From: Chrysaora quinquecirrha
Taxonomy: Eukaryota; Cnidaria; Scyphozoa; Semaeostomeae; Pelagiidae
Assembly: GCA_014526335.1 (NCBI GenBank)
Contig: JACTAT010000006.1
Span: 4,781,202-4,845,201, forward strand
Direction of reading: 5' to 3'
DNA: 64,000 nt
Shown here piece by piece: positions 1-10,400 of this stretch. The first letter of the stretch is position 1. Each line of letters opens with the position of its first letter. The notes below the pieces were generated by a model. It saw only the letters and a list, made by a program, of their open reading frames with translations, was not told where the DNA came from and ran no database searches. The position numbers and the translations under genes are program-made.

Positions 1-923
1 TCAGATGAAGGTGAGGCTCCTGGTGCAGTATCAGGAGAAGGACCCACAGAGGAAATCATCCATGAAACAGCTTACAACATTGCCTTGATGGGTGATGAAC
101 TGGATGATGATTACAAGAAAAAACTTGATGTGAGTTCCTGGTTATTTTTTGTTAAGTATCTTTGTATTTTGCATGAAAGTCTAATTATTTAAAGATTAGA
201 TGTACATTTTTGTCAGCTGTACAGTGGTGCATTTGCAGCCTGACCTCCAGACCCTCATAATGTTTGGGGTCATCCATTTGTCTCAGGCCAGCCTTTTGGA
301 AGCTCATTAAAGGGGTTATGTCAATTGATTGGCAATCTTCAAAAAATGCCCCTGAATTTGTTGGCTTCTGTAATGGCACAAACAGTGTATGTGTGGAGAA
401 AGAATGGTGACTTGGCTTCAAATCATTCATTTTGGAATCTTGCATGTGCTGCCGATCAACAGAGTAGTGTCCGTTGGCTACGCTGTTCTGTGTCCTGTTG
501 GAAATGCATCAAAGTAGAGGCTTAATGAAATGCAGAATGGCTGTTATTACTCAATTTGGTTAAGACAAGTTTGCTCTGTTTATGATGCAAACAGGCAAGC
601 CCCCCCAGGGTTGGATGACAAACCAGTTTGACCTGTTTGAATCCAATATGGCAAACAGACTACCCCATTACTGTAGGTATATGGTTTGCAAACATTCTTT
701 AAATCAAGTGCAAACAAAAACTTTATCACAGTAACCACAATCTTTTTACAACAATAACAACCCTTTGAAATGCAATGGTGAAAATAATAACTGTGTTGAT
801 GATTTGCATCCTTATCATTATCATCATCATCTTCATAATTATTGTCATAATCTTCATCAGCACCATCATCACTCTCATCGTTATTTTCATTACCACCAGC
901 ATCACCATTGTCTTTATCATCAC

Positions 924-976
<53 letters not shown>

Positions 977-2200
977 ATCATTATCATCATCATCATCGCC
1001 AACATTAGCATCATCATCATTATCTTCATCATCATCATCATCATCAGCATCACCATTCTCATCATCATTATCACCATTATTACACATTAATTACACCTTC
1101 ATCCAGTTCCAGATTTACATCTTCTGCAGCATCTAAAGCACTCAAGCATCACAGCATTCTTTATAAATATATTGATAGTGTGTTGTGTTTTATGATTTGA
1201 TCAGAATCTTTCTTGCCTATGACAGGATGCTGGAGATCGCTTGGCAGAATCATTGAATAAAGAAAAAGAGGAAGTAACATATGATGTATTCTCCAAGTTA
1301 CTAACTGATGTCATTCCACTGGATGAAGATGTCAACACATTCATGTTCTTCGTCCATCTTTGTACTTTGCTCTTCTGGAAGCTTGGCTTCTCCTTTACAG
1401 GATATTTGAAGAGGTTTCTCAGTGAGAGATATTCAGAGCAAGGGGTAAGCAGAATTTTGAATTACAGCATAATTTGGGTAATGATGATGTATGTTTCTAA
1501 TAACGATGATTAATCAGAAGAGACAATATTTAAAGAAAAGGACACAAACTCATTGTTCCAGTCACCTGTGAAAGTTTACAAAATAAAGCAAATTTGTATA
1601 TACACTGTATAGGTTTATTTCTAGCCCAGGGCTTCTTCACCAACATTACACTTCACCACTGATCTGGATGCATTAGCATGTAGCAGATTGCACACACAGT
1701 GCTCATAACTATCCACCAGGTACCCATTTATACACCAGAGTAGAGAGAGGCACTCGAACCCACAACATTTTGTTGTGAGTCCTACACGCTAACCACTGGC
1801 CACTGGGCCACAATGAATGCAAACCACTCTGCCACCTGAGAATGTTTCAGTAGTAAAATATTGCTATATATTGCTAATATTGCTATAATACTATACCAGT
1901 TTTACGTTTTGTACTAGTCAAAGACTTCCAATAGTAATTCCTAACAACCAAAGGACTTGCCTTCTAATACAAAGCTGTTCTGATAGCATCCTTCATTGTG
2001 TATTGTAACTGCTTAATGAATTTTAGCAAATTAAACAAAATTTTTCCTGTAGGTTTGTAGCGCACATCCCATTGGTTTTTATGCATTATTACTGGGTTGT
2101 TTTTAGAAAACAGTCAAAACATGTAATTAAGTTGGACTTTATTTTTTTTTTTCAGGCTAGTGTGATAAGGCAACAACAAGAGAAGATGGGCTCCAGATAA
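1..2200 (+). CDS. BH3-motif Bcl-2-family-like protein, 3' part (three exons)
   Basis: Three coding exons join in frame: 1-129 (donor GTGAGT), 1226-1444 (donor GTAAGC) and 2156-2200 (acceptor after a long T tract, TAA stop). They give 130 residues; the N-terminus lies upstream of the window. The first exon encodes IALMGDELDDDY (visible residues 27-38), which fits the BH3 consensus (L-x3-G-D-E/D) and resembles BAK/BAX helix 2. Exon 2 continues with amphipathic helices and a strongly hydrophobic stretch (FMFFVHLCTLLFWKLG), placed like the central hairpin of Bcl-2 folds. I see no NWGR (BH1) motif and no C-terminal membrane anchor; the protein ends in a polar tail. That makes it more BID-like than BAK-like. 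By family it would regulate mitochondrial outer-membrane permeability in apoptosis. The assignment rests on BH3 and the helical pattern only. Confidence 0.5.
794..1080. repeat. (ATC)n microsatellite in intron
   Basis: An impure ATC/CAT trinucleotide repeat fills this stretch, with its purest run at about 921-976. It lies in the intron between the BH3 exon and the next exon. The long Ser, His, Ile, Met or Asp runs it encodes in different frames are artefacts. Confidence 0.95.
1610..1813 (-). mobile_element. tRNA-derived SINE
   Basis: Read on the minus strand from 1813, the element starts with a tRNA-like head: an A-box-like segment (GGCCAGTGGTTAGCG) and a B-box-like segment (GGGTTCGAGTGCC) about 40 nt apart. 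A non-tRNA body with TAAATGGGTACC follows, and the element ends in an A-rich tail near 1610. Such A/B-box heads are the internal Pol III promoter of SINEs. It sits in the second visible intron of the Bcl-2-like gene. Confidence 0.7.
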
Positions 2201-3974
2201 CATTGCTACTTGTACTTGGTGAAATAACAGTAAATATGTAATTTTTAATAATTTTCCGCAATTTGTATCATTTACGTCTGATGGATGACTACCAGTTACA
2301 TGGTAAAGAAAGTAGATTTCTATTTTAAGAGATGCATTCATAAAGAACTTGTTGCTTTAAGGACTGATGGTGTATGCAGCTTATGCAGTATGCAGATTAT
2401 GCAGCTTACATGTAGTATGTCACATGTAGCTTTTCATGCATAGAATTTATCCCGACAGCAATAAGATTAATCTGATATCTAGCAGAGCTCCAACTAGAGA
2501 AAACCTTGACATTTCAAACTGCCCTGAACTATTATATTTTTCGAGAGAACCCTCTCCAGAGTTTAAGCTATACATCTTGAAACCTTTTGCTTGATGTTGT
2601 CAAAAAGACACAGAAGCTTGTGTGTTCCAAATTTATTTTTTCAAATTCAGATTTTAGCTTTTGCATTAGGTTTATTGAAAGTACTGCTTACAAAGTTAGA
2701 ACCTGTTAAAATGAAATTTTATTCAGAGAGAGTCTTTTGCAAAATTGGGAACCTGATTTGTTATAAACACAATCCAGCTTGGCTAAATTAGAAAAAAAGC
2801 TCAGTTGGATACAGGTTTTGTACATAATTATATATCTGCAGGTCAAAAATGATTTTGTTTTCATTGCACAACATGAGTCAGTGCGAGGTTGTCCCAGTCT
2901 GAAAAAATTAAAAAGCTTTGGAAAAGCTCTTTCATCAAATGAAAGTACAACTTTTTTGACAAGACCCATATTGAATATCTCGAGCGATGCAGTTAAGTTG
3001 AAAATATGACCAAAAATGCTTTTTTCCATTCAGATTTGAAAATCTGGCAAGAATTTCCTGTTCAAGGGCAATTATTTTTTATACATTTTATTTTATGTTT
3101 TGATAATTTACCTAGAGTTGTGTTTGAGAACTTGCTAAGTAGAATAAAACAATATTTTGATTGCACAAGTGACACAGCAAGATAGAAAGTATTGAGTAGT
3201 AAAAATGTTTTAAACAGTTTGAAAATCACATTTATTGTTGCATATTAATGCTGCAAAGTGTGAATAATTCTATATTTTAGGGCTGCATTGTCTATCATTT
3301 GTGGAGAATTTTCATTAGTAGAGGCTTTTTCTGCCAATCTTACATTTCTTTCATTACTGTTCAGAGTATTCATCAAAATCAACATATTTTTTTATCCATT
3401 TCTTTTTCCAAATTTTGTCTGTTTAAAGGAGCGGGCTTAACCTGGGGACCTTTAAAGCCTTGTTTCTGTAATAGGGCATGAAAAAGAGATGGACATTTAC
3501 TACAGTAGTAAATGTACAGTATATACAGGATAAATCTACAAGAAAGCAGAACACAACAAATATAAGTGAATCAGCTCAATTTTTGGTTAAATAAATATCC
3601 TACCAACTAATTATAATAAAAGGTAACATGCTGATAGCAGGTTATTTTGTTTTCTGCCTCTGAAAACTTTGGCATTCTTTTCAGCAAATAAAGGATTGGT
3701 ACCTCAGAGTTTACATTTCCATTGTTAGCAGGCTGCTGATGAAATATTGGTTATTACGAAATTTTTATATAGAAAAGGCTCAACATTTGAGTTACACAAG
3801 ACAATATTGCATTACGTTGCATTACTGCATAGTACATAAAAAGTGATTTGATAAAATATATTAAAATCAGTCTTCAATTAAAATTAATAAAACAATAATC
3901 ACATCTACGATTAATAATTTTTACATTATATGCAAATATACTGTTGCTATACTTTTCTTGACAAGTGGGATTGT
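2201..3974. other. Convergent intergenic region, no gene seen
   Basis: This AT-rich sequence lies between the stop codons of two convergent genes and should hold both 3' UTRs. Short open frames occur, but none looks like protein. The one structure I noticed is a hairpin at 3493-3515, with 11-bp perfect arms around a single A. Confidence 0.6.
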
Positions 3975-6841
3975 TTATGGGGTTTCTCCGTTGGCCAATC
4001 TTCTGTTGATATCCTCAATAACTGGTGGAAGATCCTTGATTGTGTCAATGACGTAATGGGCACCAGCATTTGCAAGGATTGAGTAAGATTTCTGCAGTCT
4101 CCTCTCATAATCGTCCGTTGTCAGCTTTGCTATTTCCTCCTCATTTAGTGCAACATAATTACCCTGAAACAAGAAAGCAAAACAAATTTGCTTTTAGCTT
4201 GAGTCTCACAATTGTGATAAAAATTGATGATTTTGGATTCTGGCTTAGAACTTTTTGTCTCGTGGTATGGATAAACACTGGATAAACGCTGGATGATATC
4301 TTTGGCTATGTTTAGATTGCTTGGCAAAAAAATGCTCCATGACTAAAAATAGCAGAAAGTTTTTTATCTTTTTTATTTTAATACTTTAAGTACATACACA
4401 ACACATCCTGTACTCAACTTGCTGATTCCCAGCAAATTTGATATTGAAACCATAGCTTCTGCATATTTTGACGAGGTATGTGGTTTTTATTTGAAGGAAA
4501 TTTCCATTTAAGGGCTTCTATAATTAAATCGATGTTGCTTCTATTCAAGGGCAGTGTTTATTCAAAGGCGGTTTGTATATCTGAGAAAATACAGGGATTA
4601 CTTAACTTACCGTTCTTGCTAGTCCCACACTCCAGCAGCCTGCAAGAATACCTTCTCTGACACCATCAGCAGTATCATCAACCTTAACAACAGCCTGAAT
4701 TGGATTGACGTCCAGCTTGATACAGTTTGCCCACACCATATAAGGATATGGTCTTGCTTGTGGAACCTGGTCAGCAGCGACATAACAGTCTGGAACATAT
4801 CCAGCTTCAGCTGCAACGTTCTTCAGAATATCTACCATTTCTGAAGTGAAACCGGTTGTTGATCCAATTTTCAGCCCAAGATCTTTTTGAATATAGCTAG
4901 TTGTCTCCACAGCACCATCAATCATTTTTGAGTGATCTTTTAAACAAGCAAGCTGAAAATTGAAAGGCAAAATGAAGGTGTCAGAAAACTTCATATAACA
5001 AAAGTGCATATAAAAGTCACAGCAGTAAGCCTGAAGTGACACTGACATTGAGAATTCTTTTTTTTGATGTGATCATATCATATATAACATTGCTTCAAGT
5101 ACTACAGCATAATAGGATTTATGCCGAGGAAAAATAAGTGACCAATTGTGGTGGAGTTGTAAGGTATATTACATGGTGGTTGGCTCAATATGACAGGGTT
5201 GTTGGTTGGAACCACCTGAGGGCCAATTCCTGCAACCCATATTTTTAGTTGTCCCTTCAACAAGGATGAGAAGGCGAGAAGCAAGCAGGCATTTCATTTG
5301 GTCATGTATGTTCAGGGTTATTGGTAGCAATACCTTGATACGGACGTGCTCCCAGCCTGACTTTCTAGAACAAATACCCTGGGTACTCATTTGCCCACCT
5401 GAGAAGGATGGACAGCTGAGTTGACTGTAGGCTTGTGGAAATTGGTTTCAGCAAAATTTGAACCAACCAAAGAACCTTGATCACATAACTACACCCCCTC
5501 TATGCTGAGAACAATCAGTAGCTCTGACTGCCAAGATGTGTGTGTAACTCAGATATTAGGTTACAATATATTTTAGTCAATGTGTTTTACCTGGGTTGGC
5601 ACAAAATGCTCATACATTCTTTCAACATCCTCCTCATCTGGATATCTTCCAAATTTCTCCAACCATCGTTTTCTCACAGATTCTATTTCTGTGACTTTTC
5701 TTATATGCACCTTTTTGTGAGCTCCCATTGGCTCTCTGGCTTCTTCCATTGTGATGGGTACACCTTCATTTTTGAAAACTTCAGCAAACGCAACTGCAGG
5801 AGCATATACACCACAGTCTACTACAGTACCAGCCCAATCAAAAATAACTGCTTTGATTTTTCCTTGATATTTGTATATTGTTCTGAATTCTGTTCTTGGG
5901 TTGGACAATAAACTACCTTCAAAAAGAGGAAAAGAGAGCATGTACATTATGGGAAGAATCTTCTGCAGGAAGAAACTTTTGCAATTTGCAAATTTTTGAA
6001 TCAACTTTTGCATTAACAACAGAACCCAAAGCTTCAAGCTTCAATGCAGACAATGGCAAAAAATCTTAATGTGTTTACTTTATTACGGTCAAATGTTTTT
6101 GCAGGATTGATGTTTTTGCAAGATTGTAACATTTGCAAAACATTTCTAAGGAAACTATAAAAATATTATATTTTGATTAAATAAATGGCAATCGGTTACT
6201 ATTTCAAAAAAATTTTTTGTCCCTAGCAGTCATGTGACTTTTTGCAACTGATCACGTGAACTTCAAAAAAGTTTTCTTGTCATTCAAACGGAAAGTCCGA
6301 TCTCAGTCCTCTGGCTGTAAATTTTTTTTATTTTGTTCTTAATCTTACATTTACCTAAACTGAGAAAATCTTTTCACATCAAAATCCAGCTTCGAGAAAT
6401 TACGGGGCGGAAAAACCCACTAAATCTACCTAATTGTTTGCAATCGACACGAGTGGCCTTTTGATCAATTTCAGCGTGCAAGCAAAGCAAACTTGCACTT
6501 TGCACTTTCATCTTGCAGGAAAATTCAAGGCCTAAAATAAAATTATTGCTTTCTTGTCTTAAATTTGACGCTTTAGATTTATTAACAAAGTGTAGGTCAA
6601 TTTGAGTGAACGCTTAAAGCTGCACAAATATTTAAGACTCGAGAATATACAACATGAAGAGTTTCTTCCTTCCCCACACCTTACCTTGGCGTTTCGTGAG
6701 CGGTTTAGCTAAATCATCAGTTTGTTTTAGGGTTTCATCTTCAGCAACCAAATGTGTTTCTGTACTTGCAAGCCTTGCTGTCTGTGGCGAAACTCGTCTG
6801 ATAAACTGCATGAAAGCCGGTGCTTTTGCTAGCCTAGCCAT
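3975..6841 (-). CDS. phnX: Phosphonoacetaldehyde hydrolase (phosphonatase), mitochondrially targeted, 4 exons
   Basis: Minus-strand exons 6685-6841, 5591-5916, 4611-4952 and 3975-4163 join with GT-AG introns and consistent phases to give 337 aa. The enzyme cleaves phosphonoacetaldehyde to acetaldehyde and phosphate, in 2-aminoethylphosphonate breakdown. It is a HAD-superfamily protein. Motif [10 protein letters not shown] carries nucleophile Asp79. The cap segment EPMGAHKK carries Lys120, aligned with the Schiff-base lysine of bacterial PhnX. GSTTGFT is motif II-like, and [13 protein letters not shown] in exon 3 is the acidic motif. Bacterial PhnX is about 270 aa. The extra ~65 N-terminal residues are rich in Arg, Ser and Ala and lack acids for the first 28 residues, as in a mitochondrial presequence. 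The chosen ATG (6841) has a strong context (AAGATGG); an in-frame ATG at 6904 is possible but less likely. It is head-to-head with MRPL21. Confidence 0.9.
5150..5512 (-). mobile_element. SINE-like repeat, copy 1
   Basis: On the minus strand this region has a degenerate tRNA-like head (about 5512-5445, with GGTTGGTTCAAAT as a decayed B box). The body shares a long block with 60870-60940, found there on the opposite strand: CCACAAGCCTACAGTCAACT followed by CAGCTGTCCAT and, further on, CCCAGGGTAT. It lies in the second intron of phnX. The lower boundary is approximate. Confidence 0.6.
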
Positions 6842-7415
6842 CTTGAGATTTGAGGAGAATAAAAGTAACGCCAATGAGTTATTTCGTGATGAGAAAAACT
6901 TCACAAAGACGCCATGGATCGTCGTCTTCCTGTTTCAGGATACGGCCAATGAAAACCATTGAAAATGCACGCGGAAGTCATATGACTTCAATTTACGTCA
7001 TCATTGTCTATTGTTCTTTGTCCAAGTTTCACCTTATTTGGAGGTTCTGGGTCTAGACCGGTTGTAACGCACAGACTGAACGTTGGACTCTGTTCATCTT
7101 GTTTTCGAGTGTCAGTAATCAGTATCATATTGAGCCAACGGAAAAGGAGATCAAGTGAAGAACATTACTCGCATTTTTTCATAAGAAAACTATAAGAAAC
7201 TATATATGCCTTTTCTAAAAATCAAGAAACTCTTCTATATGATCTTAGTTATTGTTTAAAATTTTGATAATTTTGGGGCGACCCTTTAAATTTTGCATTG
7301 TTTATTTATAAAAAGAAAAAAGTGTATTACGAAGATTAAGTGCGAACCTGTAAGGAGATCGTTTGAAAAACTGAAAACGAGATCTCATTTCTTTTCTCGC
7401 ACACTCGGAATAAAA
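6842..7415. promoter_or_regulatory. Bidirectional promoter between phnX and MRPL21
   Basis: The two divergent start codons are 574 bp apart, so both promoters and 5' UTRs lie here. Visible motifs are a CCAAT box (6946-6950), an ETS/GABPA-type CGGAAGT (6972-6978) and a CRE-like TTACGTCA (6993-7000). YY1-like AAnATGGC motifs overlap both ATGs: AAAATGGCGGC at MRPL21 and AAGATGGCT at phnX. GABPA and YY1 sites are typical of nuclear genes for mitochondrial proteins, which agrees with both products. No TATA box is obvious at either end. Confidence 0.6.
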
Positions 7416-10400
7416 ATGGCGGCCGGTTTGCTTCCACGATTGTCATCGATTTGCAAGCTATGTCGTGGTTCTGTGGTTCTTGCAAGGAAAGCTTTCAAGA
7501 ATGAAACAGGTAAGTGAGTAATCCATGTGATAGATATCGAGTAACTTTTTTAAATTTATTTTTCTATCCATTTTTTCTTGGGTTTTTAGATGGGTTTTCC
7601 TACTAAAGATTAAGATAATGTTAGGCCTTCTGACAGTCTGATAAAATTTATATGTTAGGATCAGTTCAGTCACGAGTATTACTAGTACTTAGTACATACT
7701 TGACTATATAGACTAAACTATTATATAGGTAGTCTGTGCCTATGCTTTATCTTTATCTTTGCCTTTAATTCATTTGTTCAGTACAGTATTATTGACTGAC
7801 TGACAGTAGGGTAGGTGTTTCTGTGTGTACACGTTTTTTTTTTATAAGAAAGTGGTTTATAAGAAAGTAGTGCTCAACGTCTCAAAAATGTAAGAAAGTC
7901 CAATACTGGATTCTTGAAACTTAAGAAAGTTTTGTTTCATACTTTCACTTATAATGTTCTGCATGTTATTTTCGCTCTTCTGTTCAGTCGTTCATCTTCC
8001 TATTAACGAGTCTAATTATTATTTTCTTTGAAAAACGTGGTATTTGTGCGACACAGTGCCTTAAACTGTGCATTCATAGAAATACTCCATTTCAAAATTT
8101 TTGCTAAGAAAGTCACAAGAAAGTTTTGGTACTGAAAACATGAAATATCTAAGAAAGTTTCAATACTGACCCGAAAAAAACTTTCTTATAAAAGAAAAAC
8201 GTGTACAGAAGTTTCCATATAGGTAAACTTAGAAAATATGCACATATGTCCATTTGCGAATTTGAATTTCTAAACAAGTGATGGAATAATCTTTATCTTA
8301 TCTTTTAGCCAATGCCTTTTACCAACAAAAGAATATATTTCATCAAGCAAGATCATTAACGCTTCCAATTGGAGTAATTGAATTTCAAAAAGGTAATTTA
8401 AACTCCATGCTAGAAAGATTCTAAACATGCCAGCTGGTTAACACATCAGCTTGCTTGCTCAAATACAAGAGGACAGGTGCACACATACCAAAATAATTAA
8501 TTTCTTGTGAAAGGTTTTAATAATATTAATTTCTCCATTTTCCAGGTATCAGAGTACCTCTGCAGCTCTTGTCCAAGATACAAATGAAGAAATAAAAGAC
8601 AAATTTGATGAAAAGACAAACTCAGGCATGCTTTTTTACTTTTCTATAAAATCTTTTTTATTGAAATGGCCCTGTCTTTGGTACTTTTTACAAGGTGGCT
8701 ATAGGAGGGTTAGGCACCTGGGTTTATAAAGGCAGGGACCTGGAAAAATGACCTATAAAAGCTTTTATTGTTTTAAAATGCACACGAGAATTGATTGTAA
8801 CACTGTCTAACTTGTGTCATTCTTTTAACCTAGAATTGCTTGACAAAGTTAAGAGTGCAATTATGGAAGATCAGCATTTTAGAAGAATATTTGCAGTTGT
8901 TCATTTTGGTAAGTCTCAAATACTTCATTTCATTTTATTTCATTTCATTTTTTCATAATACAAGATGTGCTACCAAACTGCCTAAATTCTTATGCAACCG
9001 TTCCCCATATCTGTGTTTTTTTATAAAAAATCTCTATATGCAAAAAAATGTGGTACATATGTGCACATATATATAAAGAAATATATGTGCTTATACTGTA
9101 GACATACATTGCTATGTATGTATGTATGTATGTAAAATTCGCCACAATCTAAATATTCACAAGTTTTAAAATTTAGAAATAGATACACTACAATATGTAA
9201 GGTTAAAAACGTAAAGAAGAACACTTCTTATTACAGTGGCAGGGATAGCATTAAAAGGTCAAGCTGACCTTATTTCATAATGGTCCCCTTAGAGGTGTCA
9301 GTAAAAGGAAAAAAAAACGTGAGTTGAAGGAAAATATAGATCTAGCTATGTGTTTTTGATATAAAAGGGTCTTAAAGGGTCTTAATAGAAGACATATATA
9401 AAGTTTGATGAATTTGTACTTTATATTTGTATTTTGTACTTAAACACACTTTCACGATTGCAATTGGCTGTGCCTTAAAAAAAAAAACAAGAATAAAAAG
9501 CATCAATTATCAGTGTTTGTGGGGAGCAATTTTTCTCTCTTTCTTCTGAAATCATCGATGTCCATTAGATTTGTTCTAATGCATATCAACAGTACAAGAG
9601 CACCCTTATTGGTCAAAAATACAAAAGGAAAATACAATAGTTTTGATGTACATCAAAAATATTGTGAATGATAGCCAACCAAAGATGTGATAGTTTGCCT
9701 TTAAACTTTGTATTTGTGCTTAATGAAGTTGCTTTTTAAAGCTTGATGATTTTTTTGTATTTAGAGTCAATTTTATGGTGCAAATCGGGTAAATGTGTTT
9801 TAGTTTTCACAGCAAATGCCTTTTGGTCACATTTAGAGTTCCCTCAGGTGTTAAGTGGGGCCCACAAAGTTGAGATATTGGTACAAATGGGCAAATAATT
9901 TCTTCTGAAAACTGTTTTTCTATACAAGTTCCACAAGTAATAGAATTTATTAGTAGACAACTTTGGCGACACAACTAGTCTTGAGCAATAAAGCACCCCA
10001 GCGCAGGGGTAAAAAAGCTTGCTATGAATTAGACTAATGTCTATTTTTCCCTAAAATTTCAACTTTTCGAGAACTGTATTAACTTGAGCCTCCTTTTATC
10101 TGTCTCTTTGATCGTCGATGTGTATCGTAAATTTAGTGTATCATCATTTGTGAAATTATCTTGGCTTTTATTTGTATGCTATAAAAAACCAAAATTTCCT
10201 TTTTTGTGCGAGTCATGTCATGTTTTCTAGGTGGTAGACAACACAAAATAGCTACAAATGACATAATTATGGTTCATAAAATCCCAGCAAAATGTGGTGA
10301 CAAGATCAAGCTTCAAAAAGTAAGTACAATGATCTAAGTTAGAATATCTCTTCATGCTTACGGTTCTCTTTAATGAAGGATAAGAAAAGCGGAAACATCT

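Noticed and set aside
580..1136. Met-, Asp-, Ser-, His- or Ile-rich open frames
   Set aside because: They are translations of the ATC microsatellite in six frames, inside an intron.
2706..3029. Minus-strand open frame of 107 codons
   Set aside because: It has no recognisable motif and no splice context, and AT-rich UTR or intergenic DNA easily gives such frames.
6842..6904. Upstream in-frame ATG of phnX at 6904 as the start
   Set aside because: The ATG at 6841 has the better context and a typical mitochondrial presequence. The upstream extension is probably 5' UTR, though not excluded.
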